Of a DNA stretch of 64,000 bases, positions 7,797-17,171 are shown piece by piece. A program made the position numbers and the translations under genes. The notes beneath the pieces are model-generated. The model did no database searches. It saw only the letters and a list, made by a program, of their open reading frames with translations, and was not told where the DNA came from. The stretch's first letter is position 1; each line of letters begins with the position of its first letter. Location: the NCBI GenBank assembly GCA_020636275.1, contig JACJYD010000001.1, positions 1,488,001-1,552,000 of the forward strand, read 5' to 3'. Origin of the DNA: Lewinellaceae bacterium. Lineage in GTDB: Bacteria; Bacteroidota; Bacteroidia; Chitinophagales; Saprospiraceae.

Positions 7797-10700
7797 ATGG
7801 GATCGAGAAAAAAACTCATTCTAGGATTTTGGGGCGGCCTTTTCTCCGCCTTTATTTTGCTCAATTACTCAGCCAATCCACCCAATGGTTACACGGGGGC
7901 TCCGGGGGACAGCCTTTGTACGAGCTGCCATTCTACTCCTCCTCCATCGGTGAATGGCACGATCAGTCTGACAGGACTACCCTCTACCGTGACCCCCAAT
8001 ACTACCTACACGATCACCCTGACCTCCACCGTGACCGGGGGGAGCCCGCTAACGGCGGGATTCCAGATGGTAGCCCTGAACGCCAGTAACCAGAACGCCG
8101 GCGACTTTGCAGCCAATTCTCCCGACGAAGGGACGGAGACATCCGGAGGCAGGGAGTATGTTGAACATAGGGGTGACAAAACCATTTCCGGCGGCATGGT
8201 ATCCTGGGATTTTGACTGGACATCTCCTGCCACTGGAAGCGGAACCATCACCATGTATGCGGCTTCCAACCTGTCCAATAATAACGGGCAGAATACCGGA
8301 GACAAGATCATCACCAATACTTTTACCACTACCCTGCAGAGCGGCGGACCGGCGTTGATGGTTGTCATCAGCAGTTCGACCAATGTAAGTTGCTTTGGCG
8401 GGAATAACGGCAGCGCCACTGCGATGGCTTCCGGAGGCACTCCCCCTTACACCTATCAGTGGTCGAACGGCCAGTCCGGGGCCACGGCCAGCAACCTCTC
8501 CGCCGGTTTTTACACCGTGACGGTGACGGACGGGGTGAACGGCACTGCAACGGCCAGCATAACGATCACCCAGCCACCTATCTTGAACGCCGCGATCATT
8601 TCGCAAAATAACGTCCTTTGTTTTGGCGGAAACAACGGGACCGCTCTCGCCAACGCCACGGGAGGCACGGCGCCCTACACCTATTCCTGGAGCAATGGTC
8701 AATCCGGACCTGTTGCAACGAACCTGGGCCCCGGATCGTATACCGTAACGGTCACCGATGCCCATCAATGCACGAAGACCGCAGTGGCCATCATCACTCA
8801 GCCGCCTTTGCTCGTCGCTCAGATCGCTTCCCAGACCAACGTGGATTGCTTCGGCAGCAATACCGGCTCCGTAGCCATCAATCCGGTGGGCGGAACGGGA
8901 CCCTATAATTTTTTCTGGTCGAATAACGGCTCCGGCCCGGTGCAGACCAATCTTTTCGCCGGTACTTACACCGTTACCGTGACGGATAGCCATGGTTGTT
9001 CGGCAACCAAAGCGGTAGTGATCACCCAGCCGCCTCTTTTGGTAGCTACCATCGTTTCCTCCACTCAGGTGGATTGCTTCGGTGCTTCCACCGGCTCGGC
9101 TACCGCAGGTGCTTCCGGAGGTAGCTCCCCCTATTCCTACGCCTGGTCGAGTGGCGCCAATACGGCCACCGCCACTAATCTTCCGGCAGGGTCTTATACC
9201 GTTACGGTTTCCGACAACAAAGGGTGCACCGCTGTTAATGGCGTTTCGATCACTCAACCACCTGCGATCACTGTCCAGGCGGTAGTAACTCCGGCCGGTT
9301 GTAATGGCAACTGCGACGGAGCGATCGCTACTACTTCCGGTGGAGGTACGCCTCCTTTGAGCTATAGTTGGGAAGGAGGAAGTAATCTGCCCGATACGTC
9401 CAATCTCTGTGCAGGTTCCTATTCCCTAACCGTCGCGGATGGAAACGGCTGTTTAATCGTCCAGTCCTTTTCGGTTTCCGAACCCACCCCACTTTCCATT
9501 GAAGTAGTGAGCATCCAGGAGGTGGACTGCCATGGCAATTCGACCGGCGCCGTAGCTGTTACCGCAAACGGCGGACCCGCGCCGGTCACCTACCTTTGGT
9601 CGACGGGAGATACCACCGCCACCCTGTCCGGCCTGCCTGCCGGGGAATATGCTGTCACCGCTACCGACGGGAATGCCTGTACCGGTTCGCTGACAGTTAG
9701 CATTACCGAACCGCCCTTGCTGGAAGCCGGAGTTACAGTCACCCATGAGACGGCCGGCGGCGCCAATGACGGCACGGCCACTGCGAATCCGACCGGTGGA
9801 ACCCCACCCTATACCTATTCCTGGAGTAACGGCGAAACCACAGCCGGAATTACCGGCCTGGCGCCGGGAAGTTACACCGTTACCGTAACCGATGCCCAAA
9901 ATTGCGAAGCCATCGAAACCGTGATCATCAATCCGTTTGATTGTATCCTGACGGTGGGCTTTTCATCCGTTGACGTAAGCTGTGCAGGCGGAAATGACGG
10001 TGAAGCTACCGCCCTGCCCGAAAACGGGACCGCGCCCTTCACCTTCAACTGGTCGACAGGCGCTACCGGTGACCATCTGACCGGGCTATCTGCCGGAACT
10101 TACTCGGTGACCATTCTGGACGGCGCCAATTGCTCCGCCACCGGGTCGATCGTGATTGCGGAACCCGATCCACTGGGCGGAACCCCCACGGTGCTCAGCC
10201 AGGTCTTGTGCTTTGGAGGAGCCACGGGGAGCGTGAGCCTGTTGGCGGAGGGCGGTACTCCCGATCCAACATATGCCTATGTATGGGGAGACACCATCGC
10301 CAACCTTCCTCCCAGCGAGGCTTTTTTGCGGTCGGACCTCGCAGCGGGCGCCTATGAAGTTACGGTTGTGGATGGAAATGCCTGTGAAGCTATTCTCGAA
10401 TTTTCAATAACCCAACCGGATGTATTGACTGCCGGTGTTACGGTCATGCCCGAAAGCGCTTTTGGGGCCAATGACGGCTCGGCCACGATCACCCCAGGCG
10501 GGGGCGCGGGCAATTTCTCCTACCTGTGGAGCACGGGCGAGACAACTGCCTCGATCAGCGGTTTGGCTCCGGGGGCTTATCCGTTCACGGTCACCGACGG
10601 CAACGGCTGCACGACCAGCGGAGAAGCCCTTATCGAAGCCTTCAACTGCACACTTGTTCTGGAAATGAGTGTTTCGGATGTGTTGTGCTTCGGCGATTCT

Positions 10701-12989
10701 TCCGGCACGGCCACCGCTATCCCCTCAAGCGGGACGGAGCCCTACACATATGCCTGGTCGACCGGTTCGGATCAACCGAATTTGTCCGGATTGGCCCCCG
10801 GGATATACTCGGTGACCGTGATCGATGCCAGCAATTGCCCTGTGGAGGATAGCGTAGAAGTGGGAACACCCACTCCGGTGTCCCTTGCGCTCGATTCGCT
10901 GGAGAACGTTTCCTGCCCGGGTGGTTCGGACGGCTTTATCGGCCTGCTGGCGGAAGGGGGCACCCCTGGATATACTTATGCCTGGTCCGTTTCAGGCCCC
11001 TCGGGTCCTTTTGGTGAGGACCTTTCGGCCGGCGCCTATGCCATTACGGTCTTCGATGCCAACCAGTGCGAAACCACAATCGAAGTGACGGTCGAAGAGC
11101 CCGACCCGCTCGATCTTCAGGCCAATTCTACCAATGAAACCGCCAACGGCGCCGGCGATGGAACGGCGAGTGTGGATCCCATCGGGGGCACTCCTCCCTA
11201 CGGCATTCTCTGGAGCACAGGCGAAACTACCGATACCATTACCGGTTTGTCTCCGGGCAACTATTCCGCAACGGTTACCGATGCCCATGGCTGTGTCGCT
11301 GAAGCTTCCGTAGTGGTCAATCCTTTCGATTGTGCCCTGACCGTTTCCTCCCTGGCATCAAACGTGGGCTGTGCCGGGGGCGCCGACGGTTCCGTCCTCC
11401 TGGCCATCACCGGCGCTACCGAACCGGTGGAAATTCAGGTGAATGGAGAGCTGTGGCAGGATGGAACGGAGATCACAGGATTGAGTGCAGGTTCTTACAT
11501 TATCCTGGTGAGTGATGCGAGCTTCTGTTCCTTCACGGAAACAATCGATATTCAGGAACCCGATCTTCTGAACGTAGAGATCGCTTCCGTTCAGGATAAG
11601 ATCTGTGCCGGCGATTCTACCGGTACGGTCAGTCTATTGACCTCGGGTGGGACGGGAAATTATTCCTTCCAGTGGGATGATCCACTCCCCGGCAATGACT
11701 CTGCTCAGCGCGAAAACCTGCCTGCCGGCGTCTATTCGGTCACGGTTACGGATCAGAACGGTTGTACGGCTTCCCTGGCTGTCACTATTCAGGAAACCGT
11801 TCTCGAATGGACGGCCATCGATGTGACTCCGGTCGCTTGTGCCGAAGACGGGGCGGGAAGCGCCGGAATCCAGGTGTCAGGAGGGGCAATACCCTATGTG
11901 TTTGAATGGTCCAACGGAGGGGGAGGGCCCCAGCAGTCCGGGTTGAACGCTGGTCTTTATTCCATTATCATTACCGACGGAAATGGGTGTTCGACTACGG
12001 CAGAAGTGGAGATCGTCTCTCAGGATACGATCGCACCCCTTTTGCTCTGTCCGGAGGACATCATCGGCGGCAATTGCGACGGGGTCGTAAATTACGCGCT
12101 GACCTGGACGGATAACTGTGAAGTACAGGATCCGGTGCTGATCGAAGGGCTGGAAAGCGGCGCTACTTTCCCGGAGGGAACCACTACGGTGACCTGGTCG
12201 GTGAGCGACTTCAGCGGGAACGAGGCGATTTGCTCTTTCACCGTTACGCTGGCCGATCTTCTGAGCGGTGTCGCCGTTTCTACGCCTTCCTGTCCGAATG
12301 AGAATACCGGCTCTGCTACCGTGACCCCAATAAACGGTACGGCCCCGTATAACTTCCTTTGGAATGACGATCAGGCACAAACCGGTCAGACCGCGACCGG
12401 GCTGGCGGCAGGCCCCTATTCGGTATTGATCACGGATGCCGCGGGTTGTGCCTTTACCGCCGAAGTACAAGTGGATGCCTTTCCCGAAGTGGAGATCCTC
12501 GTTTCTGCCGTAGTGAACGAAACCAATGGTCAGGGCAACGGATCGATCGATATTACCGTGTCGGGAGGCGCTTTACCTTATTCCTTCGAATGGAGCAAGG
12601 AAGGGGAGGTGTTTTCCGAAGTGGAAGATCCCCAGGACCTTACAGCAGGGACTTACACGGTGCTCGTTACGGATGCCAATAGTTGCACCTACAGTTCCGG
12701 GGAAATTTTGGTAGATAATATCTCTGCGGTCGGAGAGGTGGACGGGCTGGTTCAATACCGCCTATACCCCAATCCCGGCAGCGATTTTATCTGGTTGGAA
12801 TGGACCGGACCGGCTCCGGAAGGGGTGGATGTGGAGTTGCTCGATCTGACAGGCAGGGTACAATACCAAAGTTGGTGGACCGGGACCAAAAAAGGGCTGG
12901 ATGTAAGCCGTCTGACCCCGGGTCTTTACTGGCTGCGCCTTGGAAACGGGGAGTGGCAGTCGATACAGAAAGTGCTGATCCAGCGGTAG
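7797..12989 (+). CDS. Giant T9SS-exported surface protein: CxxCH/choice-of-anchor-V-like N-terminus, 18 SprB-type repeats, one HYR domain
   Basis: 1730 aa. A signal-anchor-like segment (about 8-23) is followed by CTSCH at 41-45, a c-type heme-binding motif, inside a domain resembling choice-of-anchor V/reeler domains (to about 185). From about 188 to 1635 I count 18 repeats of 70-85 aa with the SprB pattern: CxGGxxGxA, GGTxPYTYxWS, AGxYTVTVTDxxGC. One HYR-like domain (about 1411-1490; LLCPEDI, TTVTWSVSD) sits between repeats 16 and 17. The last 95 residues are a type A T9SS sorting domain (YRLYPNPGSDFIWLEW, GLYWLRLGNG). SprB itself is the gliding adhesin of Flavobacterium; an adhesin or matrix role is inferred. 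The ATG follows a strong promoter and a 140-nt leader. Confidence 0.88.
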   Translation: MGSRKKLILGFWGGLFSAFILLNYSANPPNGYTGAPGDSLCTSCHSTPPPSVNGTISLTGLPSTVTPNTTYTITLTSTVTGGSPLTAGFQMVALNASNQNAGDFAANSPDEGTETSGGREYVEHRGDKTISGGMVSWDFDWTSPATGSGTITMYAASNLSNNNGQNTGDKIITNTFTTTLQSGGPALMVVISSSTNVSCFGGNNGSATAMASGGTPPYTYQWSNGQSGATASNLSAGFYTVTVTDGVNGTATASITITQPPILNAAIISQNNVLCFGGNNGTALANATGGTAPYTYSWSNGQSGPVATNLGPGSYTVTVTDAHQCTKTAVAIITQPPLLVAQIASQTNVDCFGSNTGSVAINPVGGTGPYNFFWSNNGSGPVQTNLFAGTYTVTVTDSHGCSATKAVVITQPPLLVATIVSSTQVDCFGASTGSATAGASGGSSPYSYAWSSGANTATATNLPAGSYTVTVSDNKGCTAVNGVSITQPPAITVQAVVTPAGCNGNCDGAIATTSGGGTPPLSYSWEGGSNLPDTSNLCAGSYSLTVADGNGCLIVQSFSVSEPTPLSIEVVSIQEVDCHGNSTGAVAVTANGGPAPVTYLWSTGDTTATLSGLPAGEYAVTATDGNACTGSLTVSITEPPLLEAGVTVTHETAGGANDGTATANPTGGTPPYTYSWSNGETTAGITGLAPGSYTVTVTDAQNCEAIETVIINPFDCILTVGFSSVDVSCAGGNDGEATALPENGTAPFTFNWSTGATGDHLTGLSAGTYSVTILDGANCSATGSIVIAEPDPLGGTPTVLSQVLCFGGATGSVSLLAEGGTPDPTYAYVWGDTIANLPPSEAFLRSDLAAGAYEVTVVDGNACEAILEFSITQPDVLTAGVTVMPESAFGANDGSATITPGGGAGNFSYLWSTGETTASISGLAPGAYPFTVTDGNGCTTSGEALIEAFNCTLVLEMSVSDVLCFGDSSGTATAIPSSGTEPYTYAWSTGSDQPNLSGLAPGIYSVTVIDASNCPVEDSVEVGTPTPVSLALDSLENVSCPGGSDGFIGLLAEGGTPGYTYAWSVSGPSGPFGEDLSAGAYAITVFDANQCETTIEVTVEEPDPLDLQANSTNETANGAGDGTASVDPIGGTPPYGILWSTGETTDTITGLSPGNYSATVTDAHGCVAEASVVVNPFDCALTVSSLASNVGCAGGADGSVLLAITGATEPVEIQVNGELWQDGTEITGLSAGSYIILVSDASFCSFTETIDIQEPDLLNVEIASVQDKICAGDSTGTVSLLTSGGTGNYSFQWDDPLPGNDSAQRENLPAGVYSVTVTDQNGCTASLAVTIQETVLEWTAIDVTPVACAEDGAGSAGIQVSGGAIPYVFEWSNGGGGPQQSGLNAGLYSIIITDGNGCSTTAEVEIVSQDTIAPLLLCPEDIIGGNCDGVVNYALTWTDNCEVQDPVLIEGLESGATFPEGTTTVTWSVSDFSGNEAICSFTVTLADLLSGVAVSTPSCPNENTGSATVTPINGTAPYNFLWNDDQAQTGQTATGLAAGPYSVLITDAAGCAFTAEVQVDAFPEVEILVSAVVNETNGQGNGSIDITVSGGALPYSFEWSKEGEVFSEVEDPQDLTAGTYTVLVTDANSCTYSSGEILVDNISAVGEVDGLVQYRLYPNPGSDFIWLEWTGPAPEGVDVELLDLTGRVQYQSWWTGTKKGLDVSRLTPGLYWLRLGNGEWQSIQKVLIQR

Positions 12990-13091
12990 GATTCCCTTAA
13001 AGATATATTTTTTGTTAATCTATTCTTAAATAGGACCGATCGATTAACTACATGTGTGGCCTTTGGCGTCTATGAAGGAAATCCCACACAC

Positions 13092-13493
13092 ATGAAAATG
13101 ATCTTTAGCTTTTTACTCATCTGGGCCTTTACCTTTAATGGCGTAAAGGCCCAGACTTATTCCTGGGTGCAGGCCTTTTCCCTGTTCCTTCAGTTGGAAA
13201 ACGATTTGGCGCCGGTACTCAAAGGCGATTTTGCGAAACGGGAGTCCCCTGGAATTCAGGGGATCAGCCTGAAGACATTCCCCAACCCGGCGCGCGAATG
13301 GGTGGTGGTCAGCAGTCCGGAGGATATGGAGCACATTGCCCTGTTCGACAGCTCCGGCAATTTGCTCTTTGTTTCCAGTTCCGGGAGGACTATTCAAAAA
13401 ATAGATTTGAGCGTCCACCCGGCAGGAACATACTGGATACGAGTTGCCTCTCAGGCGGGGGGAGTGAGTTGGAAAATGATCCAAAAGCTCTGA
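13092..13493 (+). CDS. Small secreted protein with T9SS C-terminal sorting domain
   Basis: 133 aa. I start at the Met at 13092 (MKMIFSFLLIWAF), which opens a signal peptide cut after VKAQ; an upstream start at 13056 adds twelve polar residues. After a short linker (about 22-55) nearly all the rest is a type A sorting domain: LKTFPNPAREWVVVSS, a central IALFDSSGNLLF strand, and the closing GTYWIRVASQ. So there is little cargo, about 35 residues including SWVQAFSLFLQLENDL. It stands about 100 bp after the giant and 110 bp before the BNR protein, all on the plus strand. Function unknown. Confidence 0.7.
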   Translation: MKMIFSFLLIWAFTFNGVKAQTYSWVQAFSLFLQLENDLAPVLKGDFAKRESPGIQGISLKTFPNPAREWVVVSSPEDMEHIALFDSSGNLLFVSSSGRTIQKIDLSVHPAGTYWIRVASQAGGVSWKMIQKL

Positions 13494-13603
13494 CCGGTCT
13501 TCCGGATATTGTCGTTTTAGGGTCATTCCGGCAATCCGGGTTTTTCTATTTTCCGGAATTGGGTATCTTCACGCGCCGCTTTTTTTCGGAAAATATCAAT
13601 CAA

Positions 13604-16600
13604 ATGTACCGCCTTCTTTCTATCTCCTTCTGCCTTCTTTTTGCACTCTCCACCAGTCTCTCCGCCCAGCAATACCTCGAATGGATCCGCCAGGCGGAAG
13701 AGGGGACTTCTTTTGAAAAAATTCAACGCGACGCGGAAATCTATTACCAAAACCGCGATCAGGGTCGGGGCAGCGGCTACCGCCAATATAAACGCTGGGA
13801 ATACCTCGTCCACGATCGCCGGAATGCACAGGGTGAAATGGTCAATTTCAGCCGGATGAACTGGGATGTGGCGAGGGAATTGGATGCGATCCAAAAAGCG
13901 AAGACCCGTAGTGCAGAAGGTTGCCAGGCTTCCTGGTCCCTCCTGGCGCCGCTGGACGGATACACCACGACCCAAAGCGGATACAACCCGGGACTCGGGC
14001 GGGTCAACGTGATCGCCTTCGATCCTTTCGACGCCAATACCGTTTACGCAGGTACGCCCTCCGGCGGGCTCTGGAAAACCACCAATCAGGGTGGAAGCTG
14101 GATGCCCCTGACCGATCAACTGCCCAGCCTCGGGGTTTCGGGCATCGTTATTCATCCTTCCAACCCCAACCTGATCTACATCCTGACCGGCGATGGGGAC
14201 GGAGGGGATACCTACTGCATCGGGGTGCTCCGTTCCCTCGACGGAGGAAATACCTGGGAAGAAACCGGGCTTACCTTTGGTGCGACCCAGTTGACCAGAG
14301 GCTATAAACTCGCCATGCAACCCGGCAACCCCAATGTGTTGCTCGCAGCGACCGCCTCCGGTCTTTTCAGGACTGCCGATGCCGGTGAAACCTGGTCTAT
14401 GGTGCAGGAAGGGCAATTCGTCGATGTCGAATTCCATCCGGCCAATCCATCCATCCAATATGCCACGACGAAGAGTGTGCTCTATCGTTCGACCGATGGC
14501 GGTGCTACCTGGGCATTTGTTCCCACTGTCAATGGCTTACCTTCCGGAGAAACCCGGGTAGCGCTGGCAGTGAGTCCGGCCAACCCTGATTACGTCTATG
14601 TATTTGCCGGACCAGCTACCAGCAACGGCATTTTTAAAGGACTATATCGATCGACCGACAGCGGGGTCAATTTTTCCACCCGAACCCAATCTCCCAACGT
14701 GTTGGGTTATGCCATCGATGGGGACGATAACGGGCACCAGTCGGCCTACGACCTGGCACTCGCGGTCGATCCCGATAACGCCGAAACAGTGATCACCGGG
14801 GGCGTAAATGTATGGAGGAGTGAAGACGGCGGACAAACCATGGATATTTCTTCCCACTGGTATTTCAAGGACCTTCCCCAAAACGGATTGCAATACACCC
14901 ACGCCGACATCCATGAGCTGGTCTACAATCCGGTCGACGGCAGCCTGTGGTGTGGCAGCGACGGAGGAATATTTGCAAGTTTCGACGACGGTAAGACCTG
15001 GGAAGACCGCTCCAGTCTGGGTTCCCCGGGGCTGGCCATCACGCAATATTACCGCATCTCCAGTTTTCCCGGTAGTCACGTGATCATTGGCGGGGCCCAG
15101 GACAACGGCTCCAACCGCTGGGCCGGAGGCGCCGATATCATCCACTTCGACGGCGCAGACGGAATGGATTGCATGATCCATCCGGTCGATTCCATGATCC
15201 AATACCACACGCGGCAAAACGGTTCCTTGCGCAAATCTTTCAACGGCGGTCAAACCCATTTCAACATTCGGCCCGGCAAGACCAGCGGCTATTGGGTCAC
15301 CCCGCTGGCCATGGACCCCAACGACCCCGAAACCATTTATGCTGCCTATGAAGATACCATCTACCGGAGCACGACGGGCGGACAGGATTGGATGCCTATG
15401 ATCCCCGCCCTTGGGGTGGGTAAATACAGGGTCCTCCACATCGCCCCTGCCGATCCAAACGTGATCTACGCCGCGGCCGATGCACAGCTCTTCGTTTCCC
15501 AGGACCTGGGCGCATCCTGGGCAAATATTTCCAGCGGCATCACCCCGGGCACGATCACCGGAATCGCCACCGACCGCGACAACGCGAAGGAGGTGTGGGT
15601 GACTCTGGCGGGTTACAACCCCAACAGCAAGGTTTTTTATTCCTCCGATGCCGGGGCAAGCTGGACGAACGTGACCGGCTCCCTACCCAATCTTCCGGCC
15701 AATTGCATCGTCTACGATCCGCTGGAGACATCCGGCGACAACGGCGTCTACATCGGCATGGACGTAGGGGTTTTTTACCGCGATTCCAGCATGGAGGACT
15801 GGTTGCCCTATTTTACGGGGCTGCCCCATATGCCGGTCTTCGACCTGGAAGTGCATGCCGCCACAGGTATGCTGCAAGCCGGTACCTTTGGCCGAGGCAT
15901 TTGGGAAACGCCGCTCTATCAAACCGATGAAACGGCTCCGGTCATCACCTGTCCCGGGCCCCAAACGGCTTCGTTGAACGCCGATTGCGCCCTGATTGTG
16001 GCCGACCTGACCGCCCTGGCCATCGCCACCGATAATTGTGATCCACACCCGGAAATTTTGCAATCCCCGGTGGCCGGCGAGCTGGTGGACCAGGATACCC
16101 TCATCACCCTGACCGTCGTGGACCTGGAGGGGAATGAAGCGGTTTGTTCTTTCCCGTTGCACCTGGAAGACACTACGCCTCCGGCCCTTTCCTGTCCGGA
16201 CGATATCCTGCTCTATTCCTGTGAAGGCACGGTCGAATATTCTGTTGCCTGGGAAGACAATTGTACGGAAAGCACCGGCGAGCTGCTGGAAGGCCTGCCG
16301 AGTGGCGCCGTTTTCCCGGCCGATACCACCCAAGTGACCTGGTCGGTCAGCGATGCCAACGGAAATTCGGCGACCTGTACCTTCACTGTTATCGTGATCG
16401 ACAATCTGAATATCAGTGCCGGTTCGGAGGCCTCGTGCCCCGGAGAAGCCACGGGTACCGCTACTGTCGAAGTGCTGAGCGGGGCCCCGCCTTTTGCCTT
16501 TTTGTGGGATGATCCGCAAGGGCAGGCCGGCGCTTCTGCTGAAAACCTGGCAGCCGGAACGTATACCGTTTGGGTGACCGATTCCCTGGGCTGTACGGGA

Positions 16601-17131
16601 AGCACTGAGGTAACCGTAGAAGCCACTCCGGAAGTTGTGATCGTCGTCGATACGGTGATCCATGAGATGAGTAGCCTGGTCAACGGCGCCATTGAAGTGA
16701 CGGTAACGGGAGGCGTTGCTCCTTTGTCGTTCCGGTGGTTCCTGGCCGGCGCCGTTTTTTCCGAGGAAGAAGACCTCACCGGACTGGCTGCAGGGGACTA
16801 TGTGCTGGAGGTGACCGATGCCAATGGATGCCTCTTTTACTCCGGCGCCATTACGGTGGATAACAACACCGGGGTCCGGGAACAAACTGGCGCCCTGGTC
16901 TTCCGGGTCTATCCCAATCCGGCCGGCGACCGGTTCTGGATCGAATGGAGCGGCGAGGCAGGGGAAGGCGCCGTAGCCATTGTCGATATTACAGGCCGGG
17001 TTCTCCGGCAGGTCAATCTGACCGATTCGCCTCAGCTGATCGAAGCGGCCGGACTTCCTTCCGGAATGTATCTGGTGCGGCTGATGACGGAGCAGGGGCA
17101 GGGAACCGGGCGAATGGTGATTTCAAGGTGA
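13604..17131 (+). CDS. T9SS-exported BNR/Asp-box propeller protein with two HYR and two SprB-type domains
   Basis: 1175 aa from the ATG at 13604, which begins a signal peptide ending ALSTSLSAQ. Residues about 100-770 hold at least nine Asp-box turns (SLDGGNTWEE, STDGGATWAF, SFDDGKTWED, SSDAGASWTN and variants), as in sortilin/VPS10-like propellers and the xyloglucanase-type GH74 fold; sialidase motifs were not seen, so enzyme activity is open. From about 774 come two HYR-like domains (ITCPGPQ; LSCPDDI, TQVTWSVSD), two SprB-type repeats and a type A sorting domain (FRVYPNPAGDRFWIEW). The last 330 residues match the tail of the preceding giant closely. A TATCTTCA box at 13564-13571 may be its -7 element. 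Confidence 0.85.
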   Translation: MYRLLSISFCLLFALSTSLSAQQYLEWIRQAEEGTSFEKIQRDAEIYYQNRDQGRGSGYRQYKRWEYLVHDRRNAQGEMVNFSRMNWDVARELDAIQKAKTRSAEGCQASWSLLAPLDGYTTTQSGYNPGLGRVNVIAFDPFDANTVYAGTPSGGLWKTTNQGGSWMPLTDQLPSLGVSGIVIHPSNPNLIYILTGDGDGGDTYCIGVLRSLDGGNTWEETGLTFGATQLTRGYKLAMQPGNPNVLLAATASGLFRTADAGETWSMVQEGQFVDVEFHPANPSIQYATTKSVLYRSTDGGATWAFVPTVNGLPSGETRVALAVSPANPDYVYVFAGPATSNGIFKGLYRSTDSGVNFSTRTQSPNVLGYAIDGDDNGHQSAYDLALAVDPDNAETVITGGVNVWRSEDGGQTMDISSHWYFKDLPQNGLQYTHADIHELVYNPVDGSLWCGSDGGIFASFDDGKTWEDRSSLGSPGLAITQYYRISSFPGSHVIIGGAQDNGSNRWAGGADIIHFDGADGMDCMIHPVDSMIQYHTRQNGSLRKSFNGGQTHFNIRPGKTSGYWVTPLAMDPNDPETIYAAYEDTIYRSTTGGQDWMPMIPALGVGKYRVLHIAPADPNVIYAAADAQLFVSQDLGASWANISSGITPGTITGIATDRDNAKEVWVTLAGYNPNSKVFYSSDAGASWTNVTGSLPNLPANCIVYDPLETSGDNGVYIGMDVGVFYRDSSMEDWLPYFTGLPHMPVFDLEVHAATGMLQAGTFGRGIWETPLYQTDETAPVITCPGPQTASLNADCALIVADLTALAIATDNCDPHPEILQSPVAGELVDQDTLITLTVVDLEGNEAVCSFPLHLEDTTPPALSCPDDILLYSCEGTVEYSVAWEDNCTESTGELLEGLPSGAVFPADTTQVTWSVSDANGNSATCTFTVIVIDNLNISAGSEASCPGEATGTATVEVLSGAPPFAFLWDDPQGQAGASAENLAAGTYTVWVTDSLGCTGSTEVTVEATPEVVIVVDTVIHEMSSLVNGAIEVTVTGGVAPLSFRWFLAGAVFSEEEDLTGLAAGDYVLEVTDANGCLFYSGAITVDNNTGVREQTGALVFRVYPNPAGDRFWIEWSGEAGEGAVAIVDITGRVLRQVNLTDSPQLIEAAGLPSGMYLVRLMTEQGQGTGRMVISR

Positions 17132-17137
17132 TGGTTA

Positions 17138-17171
17138 TTTGAGTGAGGGCATTTCTTTTTTTCTACCTTTG
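17138..17171 (+). promoter_or_regulatory. Bacteroidota-type promoter for the EamA transporter
   Basis: TTTG (17138-17141), 22 bp, then TACCTTTG (17164-17171). If real, transcription starts near 17178, downstream of the first possible GTG start of the next gene. Confidence 0.55.

Noticed and set aside
8380..12700. Periodic repeats considered as a satellite or integron-like array
   Set aside because: The 210-255 bp period codes for SprB-type domains in one uninterrupted frame.
15683..16885. 400-aa and other minus-strand frames opposite the BNR and SprB genes
   Set aside because: They arise from repetitive GC-rich coding DNA on the other strand and show low-complexity Gly/Arg/Ile composition.
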